In this document: positions 9,301-16,256 of the stretch, piece after piece | How positions within the stretch are numbered: the stretch's first letter is position 1 | Layout of the letters: each line of letters starts with the position of its first letter | DNA from: an uncultured Desulfobacteraceae bacterium | GTDB taxonomy: Bacteria; Desulfobacterota; Desulfobacteria; Desulfobacterales; Desulfatirhabdiaceae | Assembly (NCBI GenBank): GCA_903909505.1 | Contig: CAIVVZ010000021.1 | Span: forward strand, 1-35,716 | DNA: 35,716 bases | Reading direction: 5' to 3' | Made by a program: the position numbers and the translations under genes | Notes under the pieces: model-generated | The model's input: only the letters and a program-made list of their open reading frames with translations | Databases searched by the model: none | What the model was told of the DNA's origin: nothing

Positions 9301-9449
9301 GGGAAAACCGGCTCCGGGGGAACGTCTGATTCGCCGACAGTTAAAGTTTCAGTGATGATGGGCGCTTCATCTGAGTTCTTCGGCGGTTTATCTTTTTTGG
9401 ATAGAACCTTTTTACGTTTGGTTGATTGGCTTTTCAGTTCTTTTATCAT
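6393..9449 (-). CDS. CheB-CheR-PAS fusion signalling protein
   Basis: A 1018-residue fusion of a chemotaxis-type methylesterase and methyltransferase. The CheB domain (about 50-235) keeps catalytic Ser57 (GASAGG), His84 (VIQHLD) and Asp176 (GSDGS) but has no receiver domain in front. The CheR domain (about 250-510) keeps the SAM-binding motif TGCSTGEEAYSLA (349-361). A PAS-like region (about 545-660) precedes a coiled coil (about 680-760) with three STNEELQ repeats. Two PAS domains follow (about 765-875 and 890-1008), ending VRDISERK. There is no histidine kinase domain. The start has GAGGAGG 8 bases upstream. This CheB-CheR-PAS architecture is widespread in environmental bacteria and usually not tied to flagellar chemotaxis. 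No receptor gene is in the window, so its methylation target is unknown; its position suggests input to the phosphatase/STAS genes downstream. Confidence 0.93.
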   Translation of the reverse strand: MIKELKSQSTKRKKVLSKKDKPPKNSDEAPIITETLTVGESDVPPEPVFPIVGIGASAGGLEALELFFGNMPKNNGMAFVVIQHLDPNHVGIMPELLQRITPMKVFQASDCLKVKPYCVYVIPPKKSLSLLNGELHLFDPVETRGLRLPIDIFFRSLAADRQENSIGIILSGMGSDGSLGLKAIKEKNGVVLVQDPATAKFDSMPRSATEAVIADIVAPVEELPAKLIALLKFTPAVKSEPDTDSTGNLEKIFILLREQTGHDFSLYKKNTLLRRIDRRKGVHQIARIQSYVRLLQENPTEVQILFKELLIGVTSFFRDAAVWKKLQENVLLDLMNELPSGYVLRAWVTGCSTGEEAYSLAIVFKEVLEKTEIRKNLSLQIFATDLDSEAIEIARRGVFSANIVADVSPDRISRFFIVEDEGYRVANAIREMVVFAPQNVIKDPPFTKLDILMCRNVLIYMESELQNKLLKLFNYSLNPGGILLLGTAETPGNQKEGFEELDGRLKIFRRAAPLPSELIDFPSSFGRNKVAAKATATAPKEVENMQILADQFLLQRFAPASVLVNAQGDILYITGRIGKYLELIAGKANWNIYAMAREELRQELPGAFRKAGGCFDAVILRNINIRTLGVGTQFVDVTIQRIEKPDSIKGMIMVVFTDVPAAAQHDVVNTKTGKRRATGRQKELEIQLQRSKEDRQGIYEEMQTSQEELKSTNEELQSTNEELQSTNEELTTSMEEMQSLNEELQTVNIELQSKVNDFVQANNDMKNLLNSTEIATLFLDKELNIRRFTENTINIFKLRSMDIGRPFTDIVTDLQYPELDSHARQVLKTLISIETAITTNDQRWFNVRIMPYRTLDDHIDGLVITFSDMTVAKKMEMDQKKLNEALTISETRYRRLFESAKDGILILDAETGKIMDVNPFLVELLGYSQEQFIEKAIWEIGFFKDIVANQDKFSELQQREFVRYENLPLETADGRKINVEFISNVYLVADNKVIQCIVRDISERKQREDLLLQSKKSP

Positions 9450-9582
9450 GGGTTCTGGTTCCTCCTCAGCGGCGGTTTTCTCCGCCTGCGGATGCTAATT
9501 GTCCGCCTGGTTTGAAAGGGTCTCTGTTTCAGCCATTGCCCTGATCCTTTGATCGACTTTCAGTGGGAGTAATGGCGTCCTC

Positions 9583-9940
9583 TTACCCGGACGCATTCGC
9601 CGATACGAGACCTTCGGCTTCATCCAGCACTTTTCTGACCATTTCGGCCAGATCCCCTGTTGTGACGGGTTTCTTTAGAAGCCCTTTAACGCCCATGGCT
9701 TTGGCATTCTGCTCATCGTTCTCACTCATTGCTGAAACCGGTACATATAATGATTGGAATATCCGGTCTGATTGAAATCAATTCCCCGGCAAGTTGTACT
9801 CCTGTCATGTTCGGCATGCCTTTGTCGCTAATCACCATATCAAATTTGTTTCTTGCTTTCGTGATGGCCTTTATTGAAAACGGACGAAAATCGGTATGGT
9901 TTTGACCTTGTAAACATCTTTCGAGCATACTGTTTTGCAT
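9583..9940 (-). pseudogene. Frameshifted response-regulator receiver domain
   Basis: One frame gives KFDMVISDKGMPNMTGVQLA followed by IRPDIPIIICTGFSNE, the middle of a receiver domain with the phospho-acceptor Asp in MVISD, and stops at 9722. A second frame picks up at once with MSENDEQNAKAMGVKGLLKK and PVTTGDLAEMVRKVLDEA, giving the conserved Lys and the last helix, to TAA at 9583. The N-terminal DD pair is not recognisable. It resembles the C-terminal receiver of hybrid histidine kinases. The gene is decayed, or a single-base indel is present in an otherwise short receiver protein. Confidence 0.75.
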
Positions 9941-10832
9941 TTGCGAAAGTAGGAATCCAATGCTTTCTCACCCAACTCCAAGATGTTCCGAATATTGCGT
10001 GCTTGCTCTGCTTTTTCTACACGCCTGGACTGCCATGAGAAAAACGGATATAATCGATCAGACACAAGCTCAGTGTAATCGACACGCGGTTAAATTTTCA
10101 CGGCGATTGGTGGATATCTTCAGTGGTGGTCATAATCCTTTTCAAATAACGAAGCCTATCGTCCAGCATACACTGCTGGGTAAACATACAAAACATTTCA
10201 CTATAGAAAATATCAGCAAAAAATATGCCAGCAGCACAAATCGCATTTTCTACTCGAAATATTACTTCACCCCCATGCCCGGGGCGGGCACAACGAACAA
10301 TGACAATGGCTACCACAACCAATTGAATTAAAGAGTAAATTATCCATTTTCACATAAAATCATCTTGATATTGTTTAAAATATAGTTAGTGACACTGGAA
10401 ATTCAACAAAAAGGACTGGCCGGCTCCAGGGAGATGAACTCTGTCAAATTGATAGAGTTCAATCAATTTGACAGAGTTCACGGAGACAGGGGGAATAATA
10501 TGGGCATTATTTGGTTCATCACGGTTATGCACGGGAAACCTACCCGATATAAGGATGAATCATATTTTATCGGTTTTTTAAATTTAATGAGGCTACCGCG
10601 CCTATTAGGGACACCTTTAAATTACTTGGAATCCCTTTATCGGAGGGTGTTTTGGGTCTTCGCTCCCTCTCTGATAACCAGTTAAATCTGTAAACACACG
10701 CCTGTTTTTTGTGATCGCTGTAGATGTACGAATGGAGCGATTTTACGCAGAATCCGTGTGCTTTTTTAGCAGAAACCCAAGCATTGGTTCTCTATTGACC
10801 TGAGCTGTTACCAATAAAAGAACATATTCATA
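9941..10832. other. Long non-coding stretch between the signalling genes and the EPS operon
   Basis: No intact gene is supported. On the minus strand near 10250-10320 a short reading (PGHGGEVIFRVEN) is faintly like the end of a histidine-kinase ATPase domain, which would fit a decayed hybrid kinase ending in the receiver remnant at 9583-9940, but this is weak. The part at 10330-10800 contains the strong inverted repeat at 10436-10479 and a weaker ATCGCT/AGCGAT pair (10714-10719 and 10736-10741). I see no convincing intrinsic terminator for the EPS operon, which ends at 10833. Confidence 0.5.
10436..10479. repeat. Perfect 18-bp inverted repeat with 8-base loop
   Basis: GAACTCTGTCAAATTGAT at 10436-10453 is exactly repeated in reverse complement at 10462-10479, separated by AGAGTTCA. 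The loop echoes the outer arm sequence (AGAGTTC). No T-run follows on either strand, so it is not a typical intrinsic terminator. It could be a palindromic repeat element, a protein-binding site or an mRNA-stabilising hairpin downstream of the EPS operon. Confidence 0.85.
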
Positions 10833-11870
10833 TCAGCGCCTCATAAAGAAGAACCATGCCAGCAACCCCAATACTGCGGCAAGCAGGACGATAAGCAGAT
10901 ACCCCGTCGGGACCGGCTTTTTCTGATCCGTTTTTCCGATCTCGCCAAGGATGAATGCATCCGGCGAAGTGACGCTGATCCCGCTGCGCGCGTTGACAAT
11001 CCGGCTGCCGCGCACCACAAGATGCGACAGCTCCGTGTGGGGACCAGTGGCGGTTCCGGGCAGCAGCACGCTTTCTTCTATCAGATCCGTATCATTGACC
11101 AGACAAAAGGGTGCGATGACGGCATTCGGCCCGATTGTTCCACTGCCGTCGATACGGCAATGATGGCCTATCAGCAATGGCGGAACGAGCGTTATCCGCG
11201 ATGCGATCGTTACATGGTCGCCGATCCAGATGCCGTCCTCCCGCCGTGTGCCCGGGATGCGCACCCCCCCCGGCCAGGATTCGTCCAGAATTAAACGCTG
11301 AGCTTCCAGATATTCTTCCAGGTTTGTCAGCAGGCGGCATTGTATCTTGCAGCTGAACGGCTGATTTCCAACGCTTTTCAGAAACCTCAGCAGTCCGATG
11401 TAATCCGTTGCCCCGAAGGTATGCAGCGCTTCATGCAGGAAGCCGGCATCCGCCACAAAAAGCGCCGGCGCCCCCGGTTCTCCGGCAACCACCGGCAGAG
11501 AGCCGGATGCGGCTTCTGCCGCCGGCAAAGAAAAATCGCCTGTAACCAGCATATTGGCGGGGAGACAGCAAATTGCCCCCTCCAGCCCTTCGAACGCAGC
11601 GCCAAGCTGAAGGGTCAGCGGAAGGCTTCCATCCACAGCCTTGACCTGAATAACCGCGCCCCAACGTTCTCCGGCGCCGAAATACCGTTCAACGGCTCCC
11701 GGATCATCTTCAACGAGCAGGAGGATTTCACCGATCCCGGATGAAACACAGAACTCCACCAGGTGTTCTGCCAATGGCTTTCCGGCAACCGGAATCAAAA
11801 AATCCGCGGTCAGATACCTGAGCGGCCGCAGTCCTGCGGCAAGTTGGAACGGAATAATGGCGGCTTTCAT
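10833..11870 (-). CDS. Membrane-anchored nucleotidyltransferase-like protein with beta-helix repeats, probably inactive
   Basis: About 345 residues from the ATG at 11870 (MKAAIIPFQLAAGLRPLRYL), preceded by AGGTGA that overlaps the previous gene's stop. The fold resembles NDP-sugar pyrophosphorylases: an N-terminal Rossmann-like part with FLIPVAGKPLAEHLVEFC and a C-terminal left-handed beta-helix part (about 205-310, with WIGDHVTIAS and IGPNAVIAP). The signature GGxGTRLxPLTxxxPK is degenerate: PFQLAAGLRPLRYLTADF lacks the Gly-rich loop, and ADF replaces the PK region, so catalysis is doubtful. A single transmembrane helix (GYLLIVLLAAVLGLLAWFFF) sits at the extreme C-terminus, which is unusual for this family. 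It is the last gene of the EPS operon, 4 bases after the glycosyltransferase-STAS gene. It may be a scaffold or sugar-nucleotide sensor; this is inference. Confidence 0.75.
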   Translation of the reverse strand: MKAAIIPFQLAAGLRPLRYLTADFLIPVAGKPLAEHLVEFCVSSGIGEILLLVEDDPGAVERYFGAGERWGAVIQVKAVDGSLPLTLQLGAAFEGLEGAICCLPANMLVTGDFSLPAAEAASGSLPVVAGEPGAPALFVADAGFLHEALHTFGATDYIGLLRFLKSVGNQPFSCKIQCRLLTNLEEYLEAQRLILDESWPGGVRIPGTRREDGIWIGDHVTIASRITLVPPLLIGHHCRIDGSGTIGPNAVIAPFCLVNDTDLIEESVLLPGTATGPHTELSHLVVRGSRIVNARSGISVTSPDAFILGEIGKTDQKKPVPTGYLLIVLLAAVLGLLAWFFFMRR

Positions 11871-11874
11871 GATG

Positions 11875-13407
11875 TCACCTGTGCAGAACCATGATATCAT
11901 CAGTGATCGTAAAGAGCTGCTCCAGCCGGGTCAGGCGAAGCAGTTGGCGCACCCCCTCCGTAGGCGCACAGAGAATGCAGCTCTTGCCATGCGCGATGAC
12001 GGCCCGCTGGATCTTGACAAACAGCACCAGTCCGGAACTGTCAACGAAATCAAGCAATTGCAGGTCCAGTATGCAATCGCGGCCCGAAACCGCAATGCAA
12101 ATTGCCGCCAGATCAAAGTTGTTCAGGGTAAATGCGTCTAGGCGTCCCTCGATTGTGACAACCGCAGTGCCGTCTTTTTTGTACGTAACCCTGTTAGAGC
12201 GACGGAAATCCAGGGTATTCAGAAATTGCTTCGCCAGTTGAATGTCGTCAAAAACTCTGTCTCCGATCAGATCGTCCAGCCGGCTCAAAGCAAAAGTCCG
12301 GCGGATATCGTCATTCATACCGGCCACCACCAGTGTTTTATTCAGTTTCAATGCCGTGCGCCACATCTCGACAATAAATCCGAGCCCTGCGGAATCCACA
12401 AAGGCTGTCTGTGTGAAATCGAGGATCAGGGCAGGCCTGTCCTGCCAGAGCGTTTCGATATTGCTTCGCAGGTTTCGCACCGCCAGGGCGTCCAGCCGCT
12501 TGGGAAGGGCCATGGAAAGGTTTTCCGCATCTGCAATCGACTGTTCCGGGATTGAGGGCGCCGTCAGCGGTTCCGGCCGATGGCGGGCAAGAAGTTTTCG
12601 CTGCCTGCGGTAATCCAACACCGCCGGCCAGAGTTGCAGGCCAAAGGTCGTAAATGCCCTCAGATACCGCCGCCAGAGCCGCATCGGTTCGACAGCCAGG
12701 CGCCAGAGCCACTCCAGTCCCGCCTGCTGCATTGCCAGCGGCGCGCGGCTGACATCACCGGCAATGAAGGCAAGGGTGCCGCCGATTCCGATCGAAACCG
12801 GCACCTTGAGACGGGTGGCGTTTCGCCTGAACCAGAGTTCCTGTTTGGGGTTGCCGAAGGCGATTAACAGAATGTCCGGTGCGGCTGCATTCACCGCCGC
12901 CACGATAGCGGCATCCGTTTCCTCGTAAAATTCGAGATGATCCCCTTCCGTGTAGACCATCGGGAACAAGACGCCGGCGATTTTCAGGGCGGGGTTGCGC
13001 GTTTGAAGGATATCGGCCGCGCGCTCCGCGGCATTGGCCCGCCCTCCCAGAAAAAAGAGGGAAAGCCCCTCCCCTGCCGCCCGTTTCGCCAGAGCCGGCA
13101 CCATGTCTGCGCCGGTTACGCGTTCCGGAAGCGGATTTTGCAGCATCCTGGACAGCCAGACGATCGGCATGCCGTCCGCGGTTACCAGATCGGCGCGCCG
13201 CAGGATATCCAGCAGCTCGGCATGGCGAATCTCACTCAATGTTTTGCCCAGGGTGTGTACGATGAAATCCACATTGGCGGTCGCCACCAGCTTCGGTATC
13301 CCGTCCCGGTGATACTCCGCCACCAGATCCACAATTTTGTCAAGCGCCCGGGGCAAGGTCAGGCTGTCAATCGGAACTCCCAGGATAACAACGGTGTCTC
13401 GCTGCAT
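11875..13407 (-). CDS. WecG/TagA/GumM-family glycosyltransferase fused to two STAS domains
   Basis: 510 residues. Residues about 1-250 form a GT26-family (WecG/TagA/CpsF, as in GumM) glycosyltransferase domain with ATANVDF (42-48), TADGMP (76-81), FLGG (119-122), FGNPKQELW (184-192) and GIGGTLAFIAG (207-217). Such enzymes add a sugar to a lipid-linked saccharide at the inner face of the cytoplasmic membrane. After a linker, two STAS domains follow: about 295-395 with FVDSAGLGF, and about 405-510 with FVDSSGLVL. The phospho-acceptor Ser is kept in the second but is Ala in the first. Family members normally end near residue 250, so the STAS pair is an addition. No stop or frameshift separates the parts. 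AAAGGAG lies about 9 bases before the ATG. A stand-alone STAS, an RsbW-like kinase and a SpoIIE phosphatase in the same locus suggest control by partner switching; this is inference. Confidence 0.92.
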   Translation of the reverse strand: MQRDTVVILGVPIDSLTLPRALDKIVDLVAEYHRDGIPKLVATANVDFIVHTLGKTLSEIRHAELLDILRRADLVTADGMPIVWLSRMLQNPLPERVTGADMVPALAKRAAGEGLSLFFLGGRANAAERAADILQTRNPALKIAGVLFPMVYTEGDHLEFYEETDAAIVAAVNAAAPDILLIAFGNPKQELWFRRNATRLKVPVSIGIGGTLAFIAGDVSRAPLAMQQAGLEWLWRLAVEPMRLWRRYLRAFTTFGLQLWPAVLDYRRQRKLLARHRPEPLTAPSIPEQSIADAENLSMALPKRLDALAVRNLRSNIETLWQDRPALILDFTQTAFVDSAGLGFIVEMWRTALKLNKTLVVAGMNDDIRRTFALSRLDDLIGDRVFDDIQLAKQFLNTLDFRRSNRVTYKKDGTAVVTIEGRLDAFTLNNFDLAAICIAVSGRDCILDLQLLDFVDSSGLVLFVKIQRAVIAHGKSCILCAPTEGVRQLLRLTRLEQLFTITDDIMVLHR

Positions 13408-13408
13408 G

Positions 13409-14152
13409 TCAGTATGCTCCTTTCCCGAACAATACCGCCGGAATCGTTTTTAAAAGCAGTATGATATCAAGCCAGAAGGATCGGCTCTCCACATAGCGGG
13501 TATCCAGACGCACCTGCCCGGCAAAATCAATGTTGCTGCGTCCGCTCACCTGCCAGATGCAGGTAATGCCGGGCACGGCATCCAGACGCCGGCGATCGTC
13601 GAGGGTATACTCGGCCACCTCTCTTGGGATGGCGGGGCGCGGCCCCACCAGCGACATGTCTCCCCTGAAAACGTTCCACAACTGCGGCAGTTCATCGATG
13701 GAAGTTTTCCGGATAAAAGCCCCGACCCGGGTGATGCGCGGGTCTTTCTTGATTTTGAAGATCACTCCGGCCCCGGATTCGTTCTGATCTTTCAGCGCAT
13801 CGAGCAATGCTTCGGCGTTGGTGACCATCGAACGGAATTTATACATTTTGAAGGGTTTACCCCAGCGGCCGATGCGCGTCTGAGAAAAAAATGGGAAGCC
13901 GGGAGATTCGATCCGGATACAGAGCGCAATCACCACAAAAAACGGCAGCAACGCAAGCAGCAGCAAGCCGGAGATGACGATATCAAGTCCCCGTTTGGCC
14001 AGTTCCGCCCCGCCGACCACCGTTTGCCAGGCCAGTCTCTTGTGCAGAAAATAGAGCCGCTGCCAGAAACCATCGTGGGCGTAGGTTCGATAGAGGGTTT
14101 CAAGCAGTTCCTGATCTTTATGTAGGCTCTTCGGGTGTTCCATGTCAGTCAT
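13409..14152 (-). CDS. Priming sugar-phosphate transferase (WcaJ/GumD C-terminal type)
   Basis: Polyisoprenyl-phosphate hexose-1-phosphate transferase of about 247 residues that would start repeat-unit assembly by moving a sugar phosphate from a nucleotide sugar to undecaprenyl phosphate. The ATG at 14152 is chosen because GGAGG lies 6 bases upstream and the gene overlaps the HPt gene stop; an upstream in-frame start would run deep into that gene. One hydrophobic segment (GLDIVISGLLLLALLPFFVV) precedes the conserved core: FFSQTRIGRWGKPFKMYKFR, SIDELPQLWNVFRGDMSLVG, GPRP and PGITCIWQVSGRS. The short form lacks the extra N-terminal membrane helices of full-length WcaJ. The next gene, the glycosyltransferase-STAS fusion, starts two bases after its stop, and a GumM-like enzyme commonly acts after such a priming step. 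Confidence 0.93.
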   Translation of the reverse strand: MTDMEHPKSLHKDQELLETLYRTYAHDGFWQRLYFLHKRLAWQTVVGGAELAKRGLDIVISGLLLLALLPFFVVIALCIRIESPGFPFFSQTRIGRWGKPFKMYKFRSMVTNAEALLDALKDQNESGAGVIFKIKKDPRITRVGAFIRKTSIDELPQLWNVFRGDMSLVGPRPAIPREVAEYTLDDRRRLDAVPGITCIWQVSGRSNIDFAGQVRLDTRYVESRSFWLDIILLLKTIPAVLFGKGAY

Positions 14153-14486
14153 ACAGCACCTCCACCTGATCCAGGTACCACAGCAGGTTTTCGATCTGCC
14201 GCCGGGTTTCACCCGTCTCGTTTGCCTTGGCTGCGGATGCCATCCAGGAAGCGATTTGCGAAATCATTTTAAATCCGTAAATGCCGCCTGAGCCTTTCAT
14301 GCCGTGGGCAATCGCATAAATGGGATCAAAATCGCCATGATCCAGCAGCTCGCTTATCTTGCGGCAATGATCGCGGCAGTGGTCCAGATACCCCGGGGTC
14401 AGCTCGGCCAGATCTTCAATTGCCGTTATCCGCAATTCCGCGGCAGGACATGTTTTAGAGAAACTATCGATATTCTGATTGTTCAT
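14145..14486 (-). CDS. HPt (histidine phosphotransfer) domain protein
   Basis: A small cytoplasmic protein of 113 residues from ATG 14486 (MNNQNIDSFSK), with GGAGA upstream; a longer frame to 14546 would overlap the previous gene. The helical core carries AIAHGMKGSGGIYGFK (about 58-73), which matches the HPt signature HxLKG, with His61 as the likely phospho-acceptor. HPt proteins pass phosphate between receiver domains. Its gene overlaps the priming transferase gene by 8 bases and also overlaps the GT2 gene upstream, so it is firmly within the EPS operon. Apart from a broken receiver at 9.6-9.9 kb, no receiver partner is in the window. An HPt gene embedded among sugar transferases is unusual. 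Confidence 0.85.
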   Translation of the reverse strand: MNNQNIDSFSKTCPAAELRITAIEDLAELTPGYLDHCRDHCRKISELLDHGDFDPIYAIAHGMKGSGGIYGFKMISQIASWMASAAKANETGETRRQIENLLWYLDQVEVLYD

Positions 14487-14500
14487 GGTTCTTCTCCATC

Positions 14501-15688
14501 TCAGTCGTTTTGCCGCCTTTCCGCTTTCCTTTTTGTTCTGATCCACTCATTGTCAGCTCCGCCTTTTAAGATCTTCAGATAGAGTGGTATCTTCCAAAGG
14601 ATAAAAAAGGGTGCAGCGAACAAGTAGAGCCAAACGGCAAGAGGCGCTTTTCGCAGCACCATCCCACTTACAACATAAAATACCAATCCTGTGAGGGCAA
14701 AACCCAAAGGCAAGGACATGAACGGGCATAACCATAGTGATGCAATCAGCAAAAGCGCAATCGCCAGAAACAATGCAGACAGCGGCGGAACGAGCAGATC
14801 CATGAATCCATCAAAATAACAAAAGCGACGCCGGCTTAAACATTTGCGCAGGAGAGCCGGGGCATACTTACGGAAGATTTCATACCTCCCCCCTTCCCAC
14901 CGCAGGCGTTGGGTCTCAGCCTGTTTTCGGGTCGCCGCCATTTCCGCCAGGACGACGGCATCCGGATTGTATTGTACGCATATTCCGTCAAGCAACATTT
15001 GTGCACCAAACTCAAGATCCTCAACAACAGAATGGGCCGGCCATCCGTATCGCTTCAACACAGAAGTTTGAAAAGCCATTCCGTTTCCCTTCAGGCCCGC
15101 CGAGCCGCCTAAACGATTCCTGCCGGCGGGTCTGACATGGTGGAAGACAGCGAGAGCCGCTGACATAAGCGCAGTTCGCCAGCTTTCTTCAGCATTGGAA
15201 ACGCCGTAATAACCTTGAACTACCTGAACGTCAGGATGGGACAAAGAAGCGGAAACCTCATGCAGAAAGTTCTCATCAACCAGCGTATCGGCATCAATGA
15301 TCGCGATTCCATCATATGGGGCATAGAAATCCTGTCGCTCTTTCAAGAACCAGTCCAGGGCCTGGCCTTTGCCGCGTCGAAGCACGTCCGACCGCACAAG
15401 AACCCGAGCGCCGGCCTGCTCCGCCACCGCCGCTGTATCGTCTTGACAGTTGTCAGCAATTACGATGACACCATAGCAACATTCCGGATACCGGGAACGA
15501 GCGACAGCTTCGATCGCATCTCGGATCAATAACGCTTCATTATGGGCCGGAATCACCACTGCCAAGGTAAGCGGAACAGACTTAGTGTCGGTCTTTTTTT
15601 TAAATAGAAAAGACCCTCCGGTTAACAACATAAGATATAGGCTGACACCGATGAACAAAAAAGATATCAGACAAAAAACTGTCATCAT
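14501..15688 (-). CDS. Membrane GT2 glycosyltransferase
   Basis: A processive-type family 2 glycosyltransferase of 395 residues. An N-terminal membrane helix (about 3-27) is followed by a GT-A core with VVIPAHNEALLIRDAIEAVA, DNCQDDT, the metal-binding IIDADT, the acceptor-region VVEDLEFG and the QRLRWEGGR (QxxRW-like) motif. Two to three membrane helices close the protein (about 300-375). It would add a sugar from a nucleotide donor at the cytoplasmic face of the inner membrane; the donor cannot be told from sequence. GAGGG lies about 9 bases before the start, where two ATG codons are adjacent. It lies 13 bases downstream of an acyltransferase gene and overlaps the HPt gene start by its last codons. 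With the priming enzyme and GT26 protein it may build the first sugars of the repeat unit. Confidence 0.9.
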   Translation of the reverse strand: MMTVFCLISFLFIGVSLYLMLLTGGSFLFKKKTDTKSVPLTLAVVIPAHNEALLIRDAIEAVARSRYPECCYGVIVIADNCQDDTAAVAEQAGARVLVRSDVLRRGKGQALDWFLKERQDFYAPYDGIAIIDADTLVDENFLHEVSASLSHPDVQVVQGYYGVSNAEESWRTALMSAALAVFHHVRPAGRNRLGGSAGLKGNGMAFQTSVLKRYGWPAHSVVEDLEFGAQMLLDGICVQYNPDAVVLAEMAATRKQAETQRLRWEGGRYEIFRKYAPALLRKCLSRRRFCYFDGFMDLLVPPLSALFLAIALLLIASLWLCPFMSLPLGFALTGLVFYVVSGMVLRKAPLAVWLYLFAAPFFILWKIPLYLKILKGGADNEWIRTKRKAERRQND

Positions 15689-15701
15689 TGCGTGTTTCCC
15701 T

Positions 15702-16256
15702 CTACCCTTGCTGAGAACTCGGATCAGTAAAGGTGCGTATCACTTTGGCCGGCATGCCGGCGGCCATACAGTTGGCAGGTATATCCTTCGTCACCACACT
15801 ACCGGCGCCGATGACTGCATTATCGCCGATACTCACGCCTTTTAGCACCACCACCCTCACCCCCAGCCAAACATTTTTCCCCAGGATAATCGGGCTCGAT
15901 TTGCCTGGCTTACTACGGTCCTCGACACTGTGATAGTCGTTGTCCATCATACACGCATAAGAGCCAATCTGGCAGCCATCACCAATGTGTAAAAGTTGGT
16001 GAGCCGAGAGGCTTGCCCCGTAGTTGATGAAAACGTTGCTGCCAATCTCCAGGCGCCCACCGGGATAAGTCACCATTTCTGAAGGGACCGTGTTGCTGAA
16101 AAAGAGAAATTTGTCACCAATGATGATCTCACCAAGATTGGTAATGCGAGGACGGCCATAAACGCGTGGAAGACTACCGACATGCGTGCAACGGCGCAGC
16201 CACCACAAGCCCTGCAAAACATGCCGAGCACTCGCGATCTTAAACATTAGGCCCAT
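15702..16256 (-). CDS. Left-handed beta-helix acyltransferase (WcaF/CatB type)
   Basis: A 184-residue hexapeptide-repeat acyltransferase, probably acetyl-CoA dependent, that would O-acetylate a sugar of the EPS. Repeats are clear: LEIGSNVFINYGASLSAHQL, IGDGCQIGSYACMM, IILGKNVWLGVRVVVLKGVS and IGDNAVIGAGSVVTKDIPAN, followed by the closing GMPAKVI. The likely catalytic His is in NDYHSVED. The start ATG overlaps the stop region of the GT4 gene before it by 10 bases. This is the closest of the set to colanic-acid WcaF-like enzymes. Confidence 0.88.
   Translation of the reverse strand: MGLMFKIASARHVLQGLWWLRRCTHVGSLPRVYGRPRITNLGEIIIGDKFLFFSNTVPSEMVTYPGGRLEIGSNVFINYGASLSAHQLLHIGDGCQIGSYACMMDNDYHSVEDRSKPGKSSPIILGKNVWLGVRVVVLKGVSIGDNAVIGAGSVVTKDIPANCMAAGMPAKVIRTFTDPSSQQG

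Noticed and set aside
9495-9536. 13-codon minus-strand frame MAETETLSNQADN before the CheB-CheR gene
   Set aside because: It is too short to support, and the stop separates it from the clear start of the fusion gene at 9449.
10389-10685. Plus-strand open frame of 98 codons
   Set aside because: It contains the perfect inverted repeat, resembles no family I recognise, and lacks a convincing ribosome binding site.
10714-10741. Hairpin ATCGCT/AGCGAT as terminator of the EPS operon
   Set aside because: On the minus strand it is not followed by T residues, and the stem is only 6 bp with a 16-base loop.
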